From assembly GCF_033095805.1 (NCBI RefSeq), contig NZ_CP109901.1, forward strand, positions 3,655,766 through 3,719,765: a stretch of DNA of 64,000 nucleotides, given 5' to 3'. Shown here in pieces: positions 18,528-27,333 of this stretch. Under the pieces are notes generated by a model. It was not told the origin of the DNA and ran no database searches. It saw only the letters and a list, made by a program, of their open reading frames with translations. Origin of the DNA: Serratia sp. UGAL515B_01. GTDB taxonomy: Bacteria; Pseudomonadota; Gammaproteobacteria; Enterobacterales; Enterobacteriaceae. Numbering within the stretch: position 1 is the first letter of the stretch; each line of letters starts with the position of its first letter. The position numbers and the translations under genes are program-made.

Positions 18528-19844
18528 TTAAATCACCATGGCCAATAACAAACAGCCAATCAGGCCACAGACAGAGATGATAGTTTCCAATACCGACCAG
18601 GATTTGATGGTTTCCATAATAGTCAGGTTGAAATACTCTTTGAACAACCAAAAACCGGGATCGTTAACGTGAGAGAAAATCACGCTCCCCGACCCAACAG
18701 CAATAACCATCAGCTCCGGGCTGACGCCGGTCGTTGCAATCAATGGAGCAACAATCCCACCGGCGGTGATTGCAGCAACAGTTGCTGACCCCAAAGCGAT
18801 GCGCAATATCGCAGCTATTGACCAGGCCATCAGGATAGGTGAAACATTGCTGCCATGCATCATACTGGCAATATAGTGCTCAACGCCGCTGTCCACCAAT
18901 ACCTGCTTGAACGCCCCGCCACCACCAATGATCAACAGCATCATTGCAATGATTTTGATAGATTCATTGATGGTACCCATCACTTCCTCCATGCTACGCC
19001 CCCGGTTTAGGCCAAAGGTAAAAATGGCAATCAGCACCGCAATCAACGTAGCCATAATCGGATCGCCAAAGAACTCGGCATAAGGCAGTAATACATGACC
19101 CTTCGGCAATACCATTTCCGCAACCGCACGCAATGCCATCAGGATCACCGGTACTAGAGAGGTCGCAACGCTGACGCCGAAACCGGGCATTTCTTCTTCA
19201 GTAAAGATTTTAGGATTGTACAGCCCAACAGGGATGGGTTTATCTATTCCCTTGAGGAAACGGGCATACACCGGGCCTGCCAGAATCACAGTGGGGATCG
19301 CTAACAACGTACCGTAAAGAAGGGTTTTCCCCATATCTGCATGAAAAATTGTTGCAATAGCCGTTGGACCAGGGTGCGGCGGCAAGAAACCGTGGGTTAC
19401 GGACAACGCTGCTGCCATGGGCACACCAACATACAACAACGGGATACGCGCAGATGCAGCAATCGTGAAAACCAATGGCAGCAATAGTACAAAACCCACT
19501 TCATAAAAGAGAGCGAAACCAACGGTAAAACCGGTCAGTACAACCGCCCATTGAATATGCTGTTTACCAAATTTATCGATCAGGGTAGTCGCAATACGCT
19601 GCGCGCCACCACAATCTGCAAGAAGCTTACCGAGCATGGCACCAAAGCCCATAATCAGTGCTAAACCGCCCAATGTGCCGCCAACACCGGCCTTGATAGA
19701 GCCGATGACTTTATCCACCGGCATGCCCTGCATAATACCAACCGCCAGCGCAACCAAAATAAGCGCGATAAAGCCGTTCAGTTTAAAGCGGATCATCATC
19801 AGCAGCAGCATGGCTACGCCAACGGCAACAATCACTAATGGCAT
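18528..19844 (-). CDS. gntT: High-affinity gluconate permease
   Basis: 438-aa GntP-family gluconate:H+ symporter with 12 or more membrane segments. It matches E. coli GntT nearly end to end (MPLVIVAVGVAMLLLMMIRF, LPPHPGPTAIATIFHADMGKT, FSHVNDPGFWLFKEYFNLTI). ATG 19844 follows GGAG at 7 nt; four extra upstream codons are rejected. In E. coli this locus holds gntU, on the same strand as gntK; here a gntT-type gene lies divergent from gntK, with a shared operator region between them. Confidence 0.93.
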   Translation of the reverse strand: MPLVIVAVGVAMLLLMMIRFKLNGFIALILVALAVGIMQGMPVDKVIGSIKAGVGGTLGGLALIMGFGAMLGKLLADCGGAQRIATTLIDKFGKQHIQWAVVLTGFTVGFALFYEVGFVLLLPLVFTIAASARIPLLYVGVPMAAALSVTHGFLPPHPGPTAIATIFHADMGKTLLYGTLLAIPTVILAGPVYARFLKGIDKPIPVGLYNPKIFTEEEMPGFGVSVATSLVPVILMALRAVAEMVLPKGHVLLPYAEFFGDPIMATLIAVLIAIFTFGLNRGRSMEEVMGTINESIKIIAMMLLIIGGGGAFKQVLVDSGVEHYIASMMHGSNVSPILMAWSIAAILRIALGSATVAAITAGGIVAPLIATTGVSPELMVIAVGSGSVIFSHVNDPGFWLFKEYFNLTIMETIKSWSVLETIISVCGLIGCLLLAMVI

Positions 19845-19945
19845 AATTTTCTCCAACTTTTTATGACTTACCCTCTTTGCAAAACAGCAAAGAAATGAGG
19901 ATATTTTGTTTTAGTTGTACGGCCCTATCCTGGTGCTCTAAGAAA

Positions 19946-20012
19946 GTGGTTGGGTACAGTGATGTACTTAATTGCCCGTCGCACTAGCGTGCAATTAAGG
20001 GACACAACCTAA
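19946..20012. repeat. Short MITE-like repeat (IS5-related ends)
   Basis: About 67 bp. Its right end GGGACACAACCTAA (19999-20012) is nearly the same as the end of the IS5-family element at 485-498. An inner inverted repeat (GTACTTAATTGC facing GCAATTAAGGGAC) allows a hairpin. It contains no gene. Confidence 0.55.
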
Positions 20013-20071
20013 TGGGGTGAGTACCGCAACGCGGCGACGTAAGAGACATGGGTATTACCCTTTATCTATCC

Positions 20072-20091
20072 TTTGTGATGACAATCACACC
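20072..20091. promoter_or_regulatory. CRP-binding site, perfect core
   Basis: TGTGATGACAATCACA at 20074-20089 is a perfect TGTGA-N6-TCACA match in the gntT-gntK intergenic region, 10 bp from the GntR-type palindrome. It predicts cAMP-CRP activation of gluconate genes. Confidence 0.85.
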
Positions 20092-20097
20092 TCCATT

Positions 20098-20125
20098 TGT
20101 TACCGGTATCATGATACCGGTAACA
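20098..20125. promoter_or_regulatory. GntR operator, perfect 28-bp palindrome
   Basis: The 14-base arm TGTTACCGGTATCA is followed at once by its exact reverse complement. It matches the known GntR operator core (TGTTACC...GGTAACA) and lies between the divergent gntT and gntK starts, so one site can repress both genes in the absence of gluconate. Confidence 0.88.
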
Positions 20126-20186
20126 TGATAAAATTCGAAACCACAGACCCAGGTAAAATTCGTATTCTGAGATAAAGATCAAACTT

Positions 20187-20696
20187 ATGACGGGCAAAAG
20201 CATCATCCTGATGGGCGTTTCCGGCAGCGGAAAATCCACTATTGGCGCAACGATAGCAAAAGAAATACAGGCAAAGTTCATCGATGGCGATGACTTACAT
20301 CCACGAGCCAACATCCAAAAGATGGCCAGTGGGCAACCGCTGAATGACAACGATCGTGTGCCCTGGCTGCAACGCCTCAACGATGCGGCATACAGCCTGA
20401 ATCACAAAAGTGAAACTGGCATCATTGTCTGTTCAGCACTGAAACGTCGTTACCGAGATTTGTTACGCCAAGGCAACGAAAATATGGTCTTTATCTATCT
20501 TAAGGGCAGTTTCGATGTCATTCTGCAACGTTTGCAAGCTCGCGCGGGGCATTTTATGCCGACAGAATTGCTGAAAAGCCAGTTTGAAGCCTTGGAAGAA
20601 CCTGGGGCCGATGAGAAAGATGTAATTTGGATTGATATTGACGCAGACATCGAAGGTGTGGTCAGCCGTTGCATCGCAGCACTAGGCTGTGTCTAA
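20187..20696 (+). CDS. gntK: Gluconokinase
   Basis: 169-aa P-loop kinase that phosphorylates gluconate to 6-phosphogluconate. Walker A GVSGSGKST is at residues 10-18; GDDLHPRANIQKM and the CSALKRRYRD motif follow. The C-terminus departs from E. coli GntK: the last codons (LGCV and TAA) come from CTAGGCTGTGTCTAA at 20682-20696, which matches the end of the IS5-related repeat family. A repeat end therefore appears to supply the stop codon. The catalytic core is unaffected. Confidence 0.94.
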   Translation: MTGKSIILMGVSGSGKSTIGATIAKEIQAKFIDGDDLHPRANIQKMASGQPLNDNDRVPWLQRLNDAAYSLNHKSETGIIVCSALKRRYRDLLRQGNENMVFIYLKGSFDVILQRLQARAGHFMPTELLKSQFEALEEPGADEKDVIWIDIDADIEGVVSRCIAALGCV

Positions 20697-20710
20697 TAGT
20701 GCTATAGGTG
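20682..20710. repeat. MITE-like repeat end overlapping gntK stop
   Basis: CTAGGCTGTGTCTAATAGTGC resembles the reverse complement of the IS5-element end (TTAGGCTGTGTCC). Only this end is recognisable; the other boundary was not found in the 186 bp before gntR. Confidence 0.4.
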
Positions 20711-20882
20711 GGAGTGATGCAGGTTAGTTGAGCGCGGGGATGCGCGATACAAGCCCGCAGGGAGGGGTTCACGGCGTGTCGGCGTTCCGCATTATTCCTA
20801 CCTACCTGAAGCTTACAGTGAAGCGGTATTAAGCGCGGTTATTTAGGGTCTTAAACTGGTAACATAGGAACTCTGCAAAGGA

Positions 20883-21878
20883 TCAGATACTTCCGCCGGG
20901 CATCACGGTGAAACCGACATCTACCATTCGTGGAACAACAGATTCTCCTTTCAGGCGCGCAAGTAAACGCTCAGCGGCGATCTGCCCCATGTACTCACGC
21001 GGTGTCAGTACACTTGCCAACTTCGGCACCATCACCTGACCAATATCGTGACCGTGAAAACCGGCGATGGCTATGTCCCCTGGGATCGACAATCCTTGAC
21101 GCTGGCACTCAAACACTGCGCCAATCGCCAGATCATCGTTGGTGCAAAAAATACTGTCGACCTGGGGATATTCCCGTTGCACTTCGCGTAATAATTCACT
21201 CCCGGCAGAATAAGAAGAGGAACGTGCGGTCATGATACTGTACGCCTCTAGGCCAGATTCATGCATTGCCTGTTCGTAGCCTTGCTGTTTAATAATGGTT
21301 CGCTCATCCTGACGAGCACCGAAATAGACTACATAGCGATGACCACGAGCGATAATTTGTTGAGTCATCTGACGTGCTGCTTCAAAGTTATTGAAACCTA
21401 CAGCCAGATCGATGCAAGGCGAGACGCAGTCCATCAACTCGACCACTGGGATACCCGCCACTTCTATCATCTTCAACGTTCGCGGCGTGTGATGGCGCTC
21501 TGAAAGTATCAAACCATCTATGTTGTAAGAAAGCAGGGAGGCCAGGCGCTCTTCTTCACGCTCTGGTAAATAGCCGTAGTGCGCTAACATGGTTTGATAG
21601 TTATGTGCGTCGGTTACTTTCTCAATACCGCGCAAGACTTCGGCAAAAACCTGGTTAGTTAACGAAGGTAGTAATACACCAATCGCACGACTCGTGGCAT
21701 TAGAAAGAATATCTGGTGCACGATTGGGAATGTAGCCAAGGTCGTCTAGCGCTATCGCTATTTTTTGCTGCAGAGCAGCAGAAACCTGGTTGGGGTTCCG
21801 CAAATAACGGCTCACCGTCATCTTGGTGATGCCTACCTGATCTGCCACATCTTGAAGCACTGGCCTTTTTTTCTTCAT
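20883..21878 (-). CDS. gntR: Gluconate utilisation repressor GntR (LacI family)
   Basis: 331-aa LacI/GalR-family repressor. N-terminal helix-turn-helix VLQDVADQVGITKMTVSRYL with hinge RAPDILSNATSRAIGVLLPS, then a periplasmic-binding-protein-like sensor domain. It is close to E. coli GntR throughout, ending VDVGFTVMPGGSI. ATG 21878 matches the E. coli start (MKKKRPVLQ); the ribosome site is weak. It should bind the 28-bp palindrome at 20098-20125 and release it on gluconate binding. Confidence 0.95.
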   Translation of the reverse strand: MKKKRPVLQDVADQVGITKMTVSRYLRNPNQVSAALQQKIAIALDDLGYIPNRAPDILSNATSRAIGVLLPSLTNQVFAEVLRGIEKVTDAHNYQTMLAHYGYLPEREEERLASLLSYNIDGLILSERHHTPRTLKMIEVAGIPVVELMDCVSPCIDLAVGFNNFEAARQMTQQIIARGHRYVVYFGARQDERTIIKQQGYEQAMHESGLEAYSIMTARSSSYSAGSELLREVQREYPQVDSIFCTNDDLAIGAVFECQRQGLSIPGDIAIAGFHGHDIGQVMVPKLASVLTPREYMGQIAAERLLARLKGESVVPRMVDVGFTVMPGGSI

Positions 21879-21950
21879 TATCAATGCACTGGCTAAGCGT
21901 GAGTGTTACCATTTTAGCAAAGAATGCGGGCTAACAGGTATGATTAAGCA

Positions 21951-21974
21951 AGAGGCTCAGAATACTGAGCCTCT
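21951..21974 (-). terminator. Hairpin downstream of yhhW
   Basis: Perfect 10-bp stem AGAGGCTCAG / CTGAGCCTCT with an AATA loop, just after the yhhW stop on the minus strand. It lacks a strong U-tract. Confidence 0.55.
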
Positions 21975-21990
21975 AAGAGAAGTGTTGCAA

Positions 21991-22686
21991 TCACACCGGT
22001 GGCAGATCAAATAGTAAAATGTCGCTGTTTTCATCAGTATAAATTGATAGTGCGGTTTCATCCCACACTGCAAACGCGTCGCTGGCGCCGGCTTTTTGAC
22101 CATTGATCGACACGCTGCCACGAACCACCTGGATCCAAACGCGACGATCTGCCTGAATGGGGTACACTGACTGCTCATCTTTTTTAAGCGTCCAGCGCGA
22201 TAATGTCATGTCTTGGAACACTTTTAACGAGCCTTCACGCGCATCAGGTGACAATACCAGTTGGCAGCCTTGCGGTGCGTCAAAAATACGCTGCTCATAA
22301 CGAGGTTCCAACCCAACCTGGTTTGGGATAATCCAGATCTGGTAAAGATGCAATGGATGGTCACTACTGGCATTGTACTCGGAATGACGCACTCCAGTGC
22401 CAGCACTCATTATCTGAAACTCACCTGCATGAACCTGTTCTTTGTTGCCCATGCTATCCTCATGTTCCACCGTACCACTCAGTACGTAGGTAAGGATTTC
22501 CATGTCTTTATGGGGATGAGTCCCGAATCCCTGGCTTGGTTCAATGACATCCTCGTTGATCACCCGCAGTGCTGAAAATCCCATGAAGTCTGGATCATAA
22601 TAGTTAGCAAATGAAAAAGTGTGCCAACTATCTAGCCAACCATGGTTGGCATGGCCCCGATCTTCGGCTTTACGTAAATAAATCAT
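21991..22686 (-). CDS. yhhW: Pirin-family quercetin 2,3-dioxygenase
   Basis: 231-aa bicupin of the pirin family; E. coli YhhW has the same length and quercetinase activity in vitro, with unknown physiological substrate. Metal ligands are present: His57 and His59 in THPHKDME, His101 and Glu103 in VRHSEYN. ATG 22686 follows AGGAGAG at good spacing; a TTG two codons upstream is rejected. Position next to gntR and ryhB matches E. coli, but yhhX is missing here. Confidence 0.92.
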   Translation of the reverse strand: MIYLRKAEDRGHANHGWLDSWHTFSFANYYDPDFMGFSALRVINEDVIEPSQGFGTHPHKDMEILTYVLSGTVEHEDSMGNKEQVHAGEFQIMSAGTGVRHSEYNASSDHPLHLYQIWIIPNQVGLEPRYEQRIFDAPQGCQLVLSPDAREGSLKVFQDMTLSRWTLKKDEQSVYPIQADRRVWIQVVRGSVSINGQKAGASDAFAVWDETALSIYTDENSDILLFDLPPV

Positions 22687-22836
22687 GTTCAACTCTCCTC
22701 AACGTTTTCTATAGTCTAGCCTTGGGCGAAGAATATGAAAGCGCAAAAATCTCACCTCTTTATCCAAAAAATTAGACTAATTCTTCAAGCAATTTTCAGT
22801 GAATTGGTTGGTTTGAGTTACTGCAGAATTTTGGTT

Positions 22837-22943
22837 AAAAAAAAAGCCAGCACCCGAGCTGGCCTAAGTAAACACTGGAAGCAATGTGAGCAATGTCGTG
22901 CTTTCAGTATCCAGTAATAAGGGTTATTACTCTCTCTGAATGC
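22837..22943 (-). ncRNA. ryhB: RyhB small RNA (iron-sparing regulator)
   Basis: The minus strand carries the conserved RyhB core GAAAGCACGACATTGCTCAC ATTGCTTCCAG followed by a terminator: stem GCCAGC/GCTGGC (22846-22863) and a run of nine T's (22837-22845). The predicted +1 is C/G 22943 by analogy to E. coli, giving ~107 nt against 90 in E. coli. The 5' part differs and forms a hairpin (AGTAATAA...TTATTACT, 22913-22931). RyhB acts with Hfq to block and degrade mRNAs of iron-using proteins. The location beside yhhW is the same as in E. coli. Confidence 0.93.
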
Positions 22944-22945
22944 GA

Positions 22946-22980
22946 GATAATAATAACAATTATCATTCGCGTTTGTAAAG
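22946..22980 (-). promoter_or_regulatory. ryhB promoter with Fur box
   Basis: GATAATAATAACAATTATC (22946-22964) matches the 19-bp Fur consensus at 16 positions and overlaps the -10 TATTAT read on the minus strand. TTTACA about 18 bp further up is the -35. Iron-bound Fur should silence ryhB. Confidence 0.88.
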
Positions 22981-23167
22981 CGTTTTTAAAAAACATTTGG
23001 ATAAATATTGATTACTTACGCCGAGTAAATAACTTCCTTAGTTCCCCATCAAGTCGGTACCAAGCAAAGGAATAAACGGGATTATGGGACGCTATGTGAA
23101 ACGCAAAGATGTTAAAGTCTTACATCAGTGATCTACCGTTTGTAGTGCTGTTACTATCGCCAACATA

Positions 23168-23204
23168 AAAAAACCGCAATCCTCCATAAGATTACGGTCT
23201 TTCA
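23168..23204 (-). terminator. Terminator of the iolD-iolG-iolE operon
   Basis: On the minus strand, ACCGTAATC / GATTGCGGT forms a stem with one mismatch, followed by a run of seven T's. It sits about 100 bp after the iolE stop. Confidence 0.7.
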
Positions 23205-23308
23205 CACAGCTGTAAGATCGTTCAACCGATCATTTTCAGCTTAACCGATCGGCATTACGGTCATACAAATGCCCTTGTTAGATACACAACAACACCAGTA
23301 AAAAAGAT

Positions 23309-24205
23309 TCAGATCCCAGCGGTTTCGCGAATATAACGACGCGCTTTTACGGCATATTCGAAAGGATTGGCAATCGCCGGATCCTGCTCCGCCTCTACAA
23401 CCATCCACCCTTTGTATCCACGATCATCCAGCAGTTTAAACACAGGCCTGAAATCGATTACTCCATCACCCGGTACAGTAAAAGTTCCCTTTTTCACACC
23501 ATCAAGAAAACTTAATCTGCGCGTTTTAACCTCGGTAACCACATCATCACGCACATCTTTCAAATGCACATGATTAATTCGATGCAGGTACTTTTCCAAA
23601 ATCGCCAACATCGCCTGTTGACTTCCCTCAGAGTAATAGGCATGCCCGGTATCGAACAACAGGTAAACATTATCACCTACCGCCCCCATAAAACGGTCTA
23701 TTTCTTGCGTAGTCTGTATACCTGTTCCCATATGGTGGTGCAGACAGACTTGCATTCCCTTACCTGCGGCAATCTTTGCCAGCTCGTTATATCCCTCAGC
23801 AACGCGTTGCCACTCGCCATCGCTGAAATAGGGTTTATCTTCAAATACCGCCTTCGTAGTACCTTGAATACTCTTACTCTGCTCAGAACAACCAATGACT
23901 TTCGCACCCATTGTATGCAGAAAATTCATATGGTTTACAAACTCATCGATAGTCTTTTCTTTATGACCCTCGGCAAAAAAAGTACTAAACCAAGCATTAC
24001 AGATTTGGATACCACGGATTTCCAACATCGGTTTCAATACGTTAGGATCGCGTGGGTACTTACTACCCACCTCACTGCCCGTGAACCCTGCAAGTGCCAT
24101 TTCACTGACACATTGCTGAAACGTGTTCTCTTTCCCTAATTCAGGCATATCGTCATTCGTCCAGCCAATAGGGGCAATAGCCAGCTTTACGTTATCTTTA
24201 TTCAT
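23309..24205 (-). CDS. iolE: Myo-inosose-2 dehydratase
   Basis: 298-aa TIM-barrel enzyme that dehydrates 2-keto-myo-inositol (inosose) to the trihydroxycyclohexanedione used by IolD. Family motifs: IAPIGWTNDDMPELG at the N-terminus, GFTGSEVGSKYP, CLHHHMGTGIQT, LLFDTGHAYYS and HVHLKDVR with metal-binding acids and histidines. ATG 24205 follows GAGG at 6 nt; the 8-residue upstream extension is rejected. Third gene of the minus-strand set iolD-iolG-iolE, 32 bp after iolG. Confidence 0.94.
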   Translation of the reverse strand: MNKDNVKLAIAPIGWTNDDMPELGKENTFQQCVSEMALAGFTGSEVGSKYPRDPNVLKPMLEIRGIQICNAWFSTFFAEGHKEKTIDEFVNHMNFLHTMGAKVIGCSEQSKSIQGTTKAVFEDKPYFSDGEWQRVAEGYNELAKIAAGKGMQVCLHHHMGTGIQTTQEIDRFMGAVGDNVYLLFDTGHAYYSEGSQQAMLAILEKYLHRINHVHLKDVRDDVVTEVKTRRLSFLDGVKKGTFTVPGDGVIDFRPVFKLLDDRGYKGWMVVEAEQDPAIANPFEYAVKARRYIRETAGI

Positions 24206-24237
24206 CTTCAGCCTCAGTAATTTAGGCACTTGTCGGC

Positions 24238-25251
24238 CTAGTTACCATAAAAACCCGGGCGGGCAGGTAACGTAACCGGTACAACCTCACCGCTGAGTTG
24301 TGCCGCAATACAAGCATCGGCAGTTACCGCTGCTGCATAACCATCCCAGGCAGATGGGCCCGTTAACTTGCCAGCTTGCACATCATTAATAAAACCTTGT
24401 AACTCAACGTCATAGGCATCAATAAAGCGATCTTTCCAGTCAGTAAGGATTTCAGTAGACAGTTTGGCACCGCTACGCATCTGCACTGAAGAAGGCTCAG
24501 GCAATTTGGCAATGCCGGTTTCACCCACGACCTCACATTGAATGTCGTAACCGTATTGGCAGTTAACAAAAATTTCGACATCAATACGGGTACCTTTTAC
24601 CGTTTCCATCAATACAATTTGCGGATCTTTAAGATGTGGGAAGGCTTTGGTACTTTTGCGTGGAAACACAACCTGCACAGAGACGTAATCATCGTCCAAT
24701 AACCAGCGCAGTACGTCGATTTCGTGGATAAGCGTATCGGTAATCGCCATATCCGTGGTGTAGGCTTCCCCCACCCTAGGGTTACGATGAGCACAATGCA
24801 ACATCAGCGGTTCGCCGATCTGTCCACTGGTTAATACCTGTTTCAAGGCGCGGTAACCTTGATCATAGGGACGCATAAAACCTACCTGAACCAAACGTTT
24901 ACCGTACTTGGCCTCTGCCTCCACAATGTTTTTGCAACCTTGCGCAGTAACCGCCAGCGGTTTCTCACAAAATACCGGTTTGCCAGCAGCAATAGCGGCC
25001 AATACAAACTCCTCATGGCTTGGCCCCCAAGATGTCACCAACAACGCCTGCACGTCTGCAGAATTGATCAAATCATGGCCATTATCATAAACCCTGGCAT
25101 CCAGATTTAGCTCACTGACTACACCAGCTGCGCTATCCCGATTGATGTCATTCACTGCCACTATGCGGCTCCCTTGCAGAACTTTACTGCAACGGCGAAT
25201 ATGATCCCTACCGATGGCTCCTGTACCAATAACCCCTATGTTCAATGTCAT
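24238..25251 (-). CDS. iolG: Myo-inositol 2-dehydrogenase
   Basis: 337-aa Gfo/Idh/MocA-family dehydrogenase that oxidises myo-inositol to 2-keto-myo-inositol with NAD. Rossmann motif IGVIGTGAIGRDHIRR at residues 4-19; EKPLAV carries the conserved catalytic Lys; DTLIHEIDVLRW carries the Asp and His of the active site. ATG 25251 is preceded by GAGGA at about 9 nt; the 7-residue extension is rejected. First catabolic step of the pathway; it lies between iolD and iolE. Confidence 0.94.
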   Translation of the reverse strand: MTLNIGVIGTGAIGRDHIRRCSKVLQGSRIVAVNDINRDSAAGVVSELNLDARVYDNGHDLINSADVQALLVTSWGPSHEEFVLAAIAAGKPVFCEKPLAVTAQGCKNIVEAEAKYGKRLVQVGFMRPYDQGYRALKQVLTSGQIGEPLMLHCAHRNPRVGEAYTTDMAITDTLIHEIDVLRWLLDDDYVSVQVVFPRKSTKAFPHLKDPQIVLMETVKGTRIDVEIFVNCQYGYDIQCEVVGETGIAKLPEPSSVQMRSGAKLSTEILTDWKDRFIDAYDVELQGFINDVQAGKLTGPSAWDGYAAAVTADACIAAQLSGEVVPVTLPARPGFYGN

Positions 25252-25392
25252 TTTCGTTATCCTCGTGGGCATGTGCTTGGCAGACTCAAGGTCTGGAAAT
25301 AGGTATAGTTACGCCTTACCGTTTTTTAAACATCGGCACTATTTCGTTCGCTTTTTCCGGCTATAACTTGAAATTCCTAGGGTAGATCGTTA

Positions 25393-27333
25393 TCAGTAGT
25401 CGCGAGCTTTATCGATGTTCTCTTGCAACTTGCGGGCAACGGCGACAATTTTTTCGCTTTTGGCTACCTGAGCCCCCCCTACACGCCACCAACTGAGATA
25501 CTTGTGGACCATGGTTTTTGGCAATACTTTGATATCCAGTAAGGTAGAAACACGTTGCTTACGAGCATCCATGAGAGCATCTATCAGCTGTTCCTCAGTA
25601 GTAATGCTGTAGGTTTTGCAACCGTATGCAGCGGCTAACATAGCGAAGTTTACCGGGACAAAATTGCCATCAAGTTTCCCACCTTGCTGGTCGCGGAAAC
25701 GGAACTCAGTGGTGTAACTCTCCATACCGTGTTCCATTTGTAAGTTGTTAATGCAGCCGTTAGTCATATTGTCAAAAAGCAACACATTGATTTTACAACC
25801 TTCCTGGATCGAGGTGACCAGCTCAGAGTGCAGCATCATGAATGCACCATCGCCTACCATGGCGTAAACTTCACGCTGTGGTTCTGCCAGTTTGACGCCT
25901 AAGGCCGCATTAACTTCATAACCCATACAAGAGTAGCCGTACTCAACGTGATAGCCGTGTTCCCCATGGTTTTGCCAGACGCGCTGCAAATCCCCAGGCA
26001 GGCTGCCTGCGGCAGCAACGATGATACTGTCCTGTGGCAAATTCTGATTTAGCAATCCCAGAACACGGCTTTGGGTCAATACAGAACCCGTTTTTTCAAT
26101 GAACTCGCCAAAAACGCGTTCACGATCAAGAGAATCGTCAATTTCTGGCACAAAGCCGGCTCCGGTATAGACAGCCTGATAGACACGTGCCGTTTCTTTT
26201 TGCTGGTCATCAAGAACTTCACGAATGGCATTTTGCCAACCAGAACGATAATCAGCTTTTATCAGTAGAGAATGGAGAGAAACCAGTGCAACACGGGCGT
26301 CTGCCAACACCTGAACGCCGTCTAGTTTGCCCGCATCAAATGCACTGACATTAATGTTGAGGAAAGCGACTTCAGGGTTCTGGAAAAGCCATTTTGACGA
26401 GGTAGTAAAATCGGTATAGCGCGTGCCGACACCAATTACTAAATCGGCCTGTTTTGCCAACGTATTTGCCGCTAGACAGCCAGTTTCACCGATCCCACCA
26501 ACGTTGTAAGGATGGCCAGAAGACACTGTTCCTTTACCCGCTTGGGTTTCAGCAAACGGAATATGAAACTGCTCAGCAAACTGTTGCAAGACTTGCCCTG
26601 CCTGTGAATATTTCACACCGCCGCCGCAGACTAAAAGTGGTTTACGCTTGCTCGCTAACAGCGCCAATGCATCCGCCAACATACCTTCGCTTGCCGGGCG
26701 ACGTTCAAGACGGTGCAGCCGTTTCTGGAAGAAATAATCTGGGTAATCATAAGCTTCCCCCTGTACGTCTTGCGGAAGACATAGCGTTACAGCGCCGGTC
26801 TCCGCAGGTTCGGTCAGAACACGCATAGCGTTGATACAGGCACTCATCAGCTGTTCTGGACGTACAATACGGTCCCAGTATTTGCTGACGGCTCGGAAAG
26901 CATCATTGGTACTGATACTCAGATCATAGGATTGCTCAATCTGCTGCAATACGGGATCGGGCTGACGAGAGGCATATACATCACCTGGCAACAACAACAA
27001 CGGGATCCGGTTTGCTGTGGCGGTCGCTGCAGCAGTAATCATATTAGCCGCACCGGGGCCAACAGAGGACGTACAGGCGTAAATCTGTTGACGCAGCTTC
27101 TGCTTGGCAAACCCAGTGGCTGCATGTGCCATACCCTGTTCATTACGTCCCTGATGCACCACCAGAGCACCACAATCCTGTTCCAATGCTTGTCCAAGGC
27201 CGAGTACGTTGCCATGACCAAAAATAGCAAAAATACCTTTTACGAATTTGGTTTCCACACCATCCACCAGTAAATACTGGTTGTCGAGAAATCTGACGAG
27301 TGCCTGTGCCATGGTTAACTTGATCTTACCCAT
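25393..27333 (-). CDS. iolD: 3D-(3,5/4)-trihydroxycyclohexane-1,2-dione acylhydrolase
   Basis: 646-aa thiamine-diphosphate enzyme that hydrolytically opens the inositol ring, giving 5-deoxyglucuronate. Three domains are visible: Pyr-binding with the catalytic Glu in VVHQGRNEQGMAHAA, a central domain, and the ThDP/Mg site GDGAFMMLHSELVTSIQEG followed by a conserved Asn (LFDNMTNGCINN). ATG follows AAGGA. First gene of the minus-strand iolD-iolG-iolE operon, divergent from iolC. Confidence 0.95.
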   Translation of the reverse strand: MGKIKLTMAQALVRFLDNQYLLVDGVETKFVKGIFAIFGHGNVLGLGQALEQDCGALVVHQGRNEQGMAHAATGFAKQKLRQQIYACTSSVGPGAANMITAAATATANRIPLLLLPGDVYASRQPDPVLQQIEQSYDLSISTNDAFRAVSKYWDRIVRPEQLMSACINAMRVLTEPAETGAVTLCLPQDVQGEAYDYPDYFFQKRLHRLERRPASEGMLADALALLASKRKPLLVCGGGVKYSQAGQVLQQFAEQFHIPFAETQAGKGTVSSGHPYNVGGIGETGCLAANTLAKQADLVIGVGTRYTDFTTSSKWLFQNPEVAFLNINVSAFDAGKLDGVQVLADARVALVSLHSLLIKADYRSGWQNAIREVLDDQQKETARVYQAVYTGAGFVPEIDDSLDRERVFGEFIEKTGSVLTQSRVLGLLNQNLPQDSIIVAAAGSLPGDLQRVWQNHGEHGYHVEYGYSCMGYEVNAALGVKLAEPQREVYAMVGDGAFMMLHSELVTSIQEGCKINVLLFDNMTNGCINNLQMEHGMESYTTEFRFRDQQGGKLDGNFVPVNFAMLAAAYGCKTYSITTEEQLIDALMDARKQRVSTLLDIKVLPKTMVHKYLSWWRVGGAQVAKSEKIVAVARKLQENIDKARDY

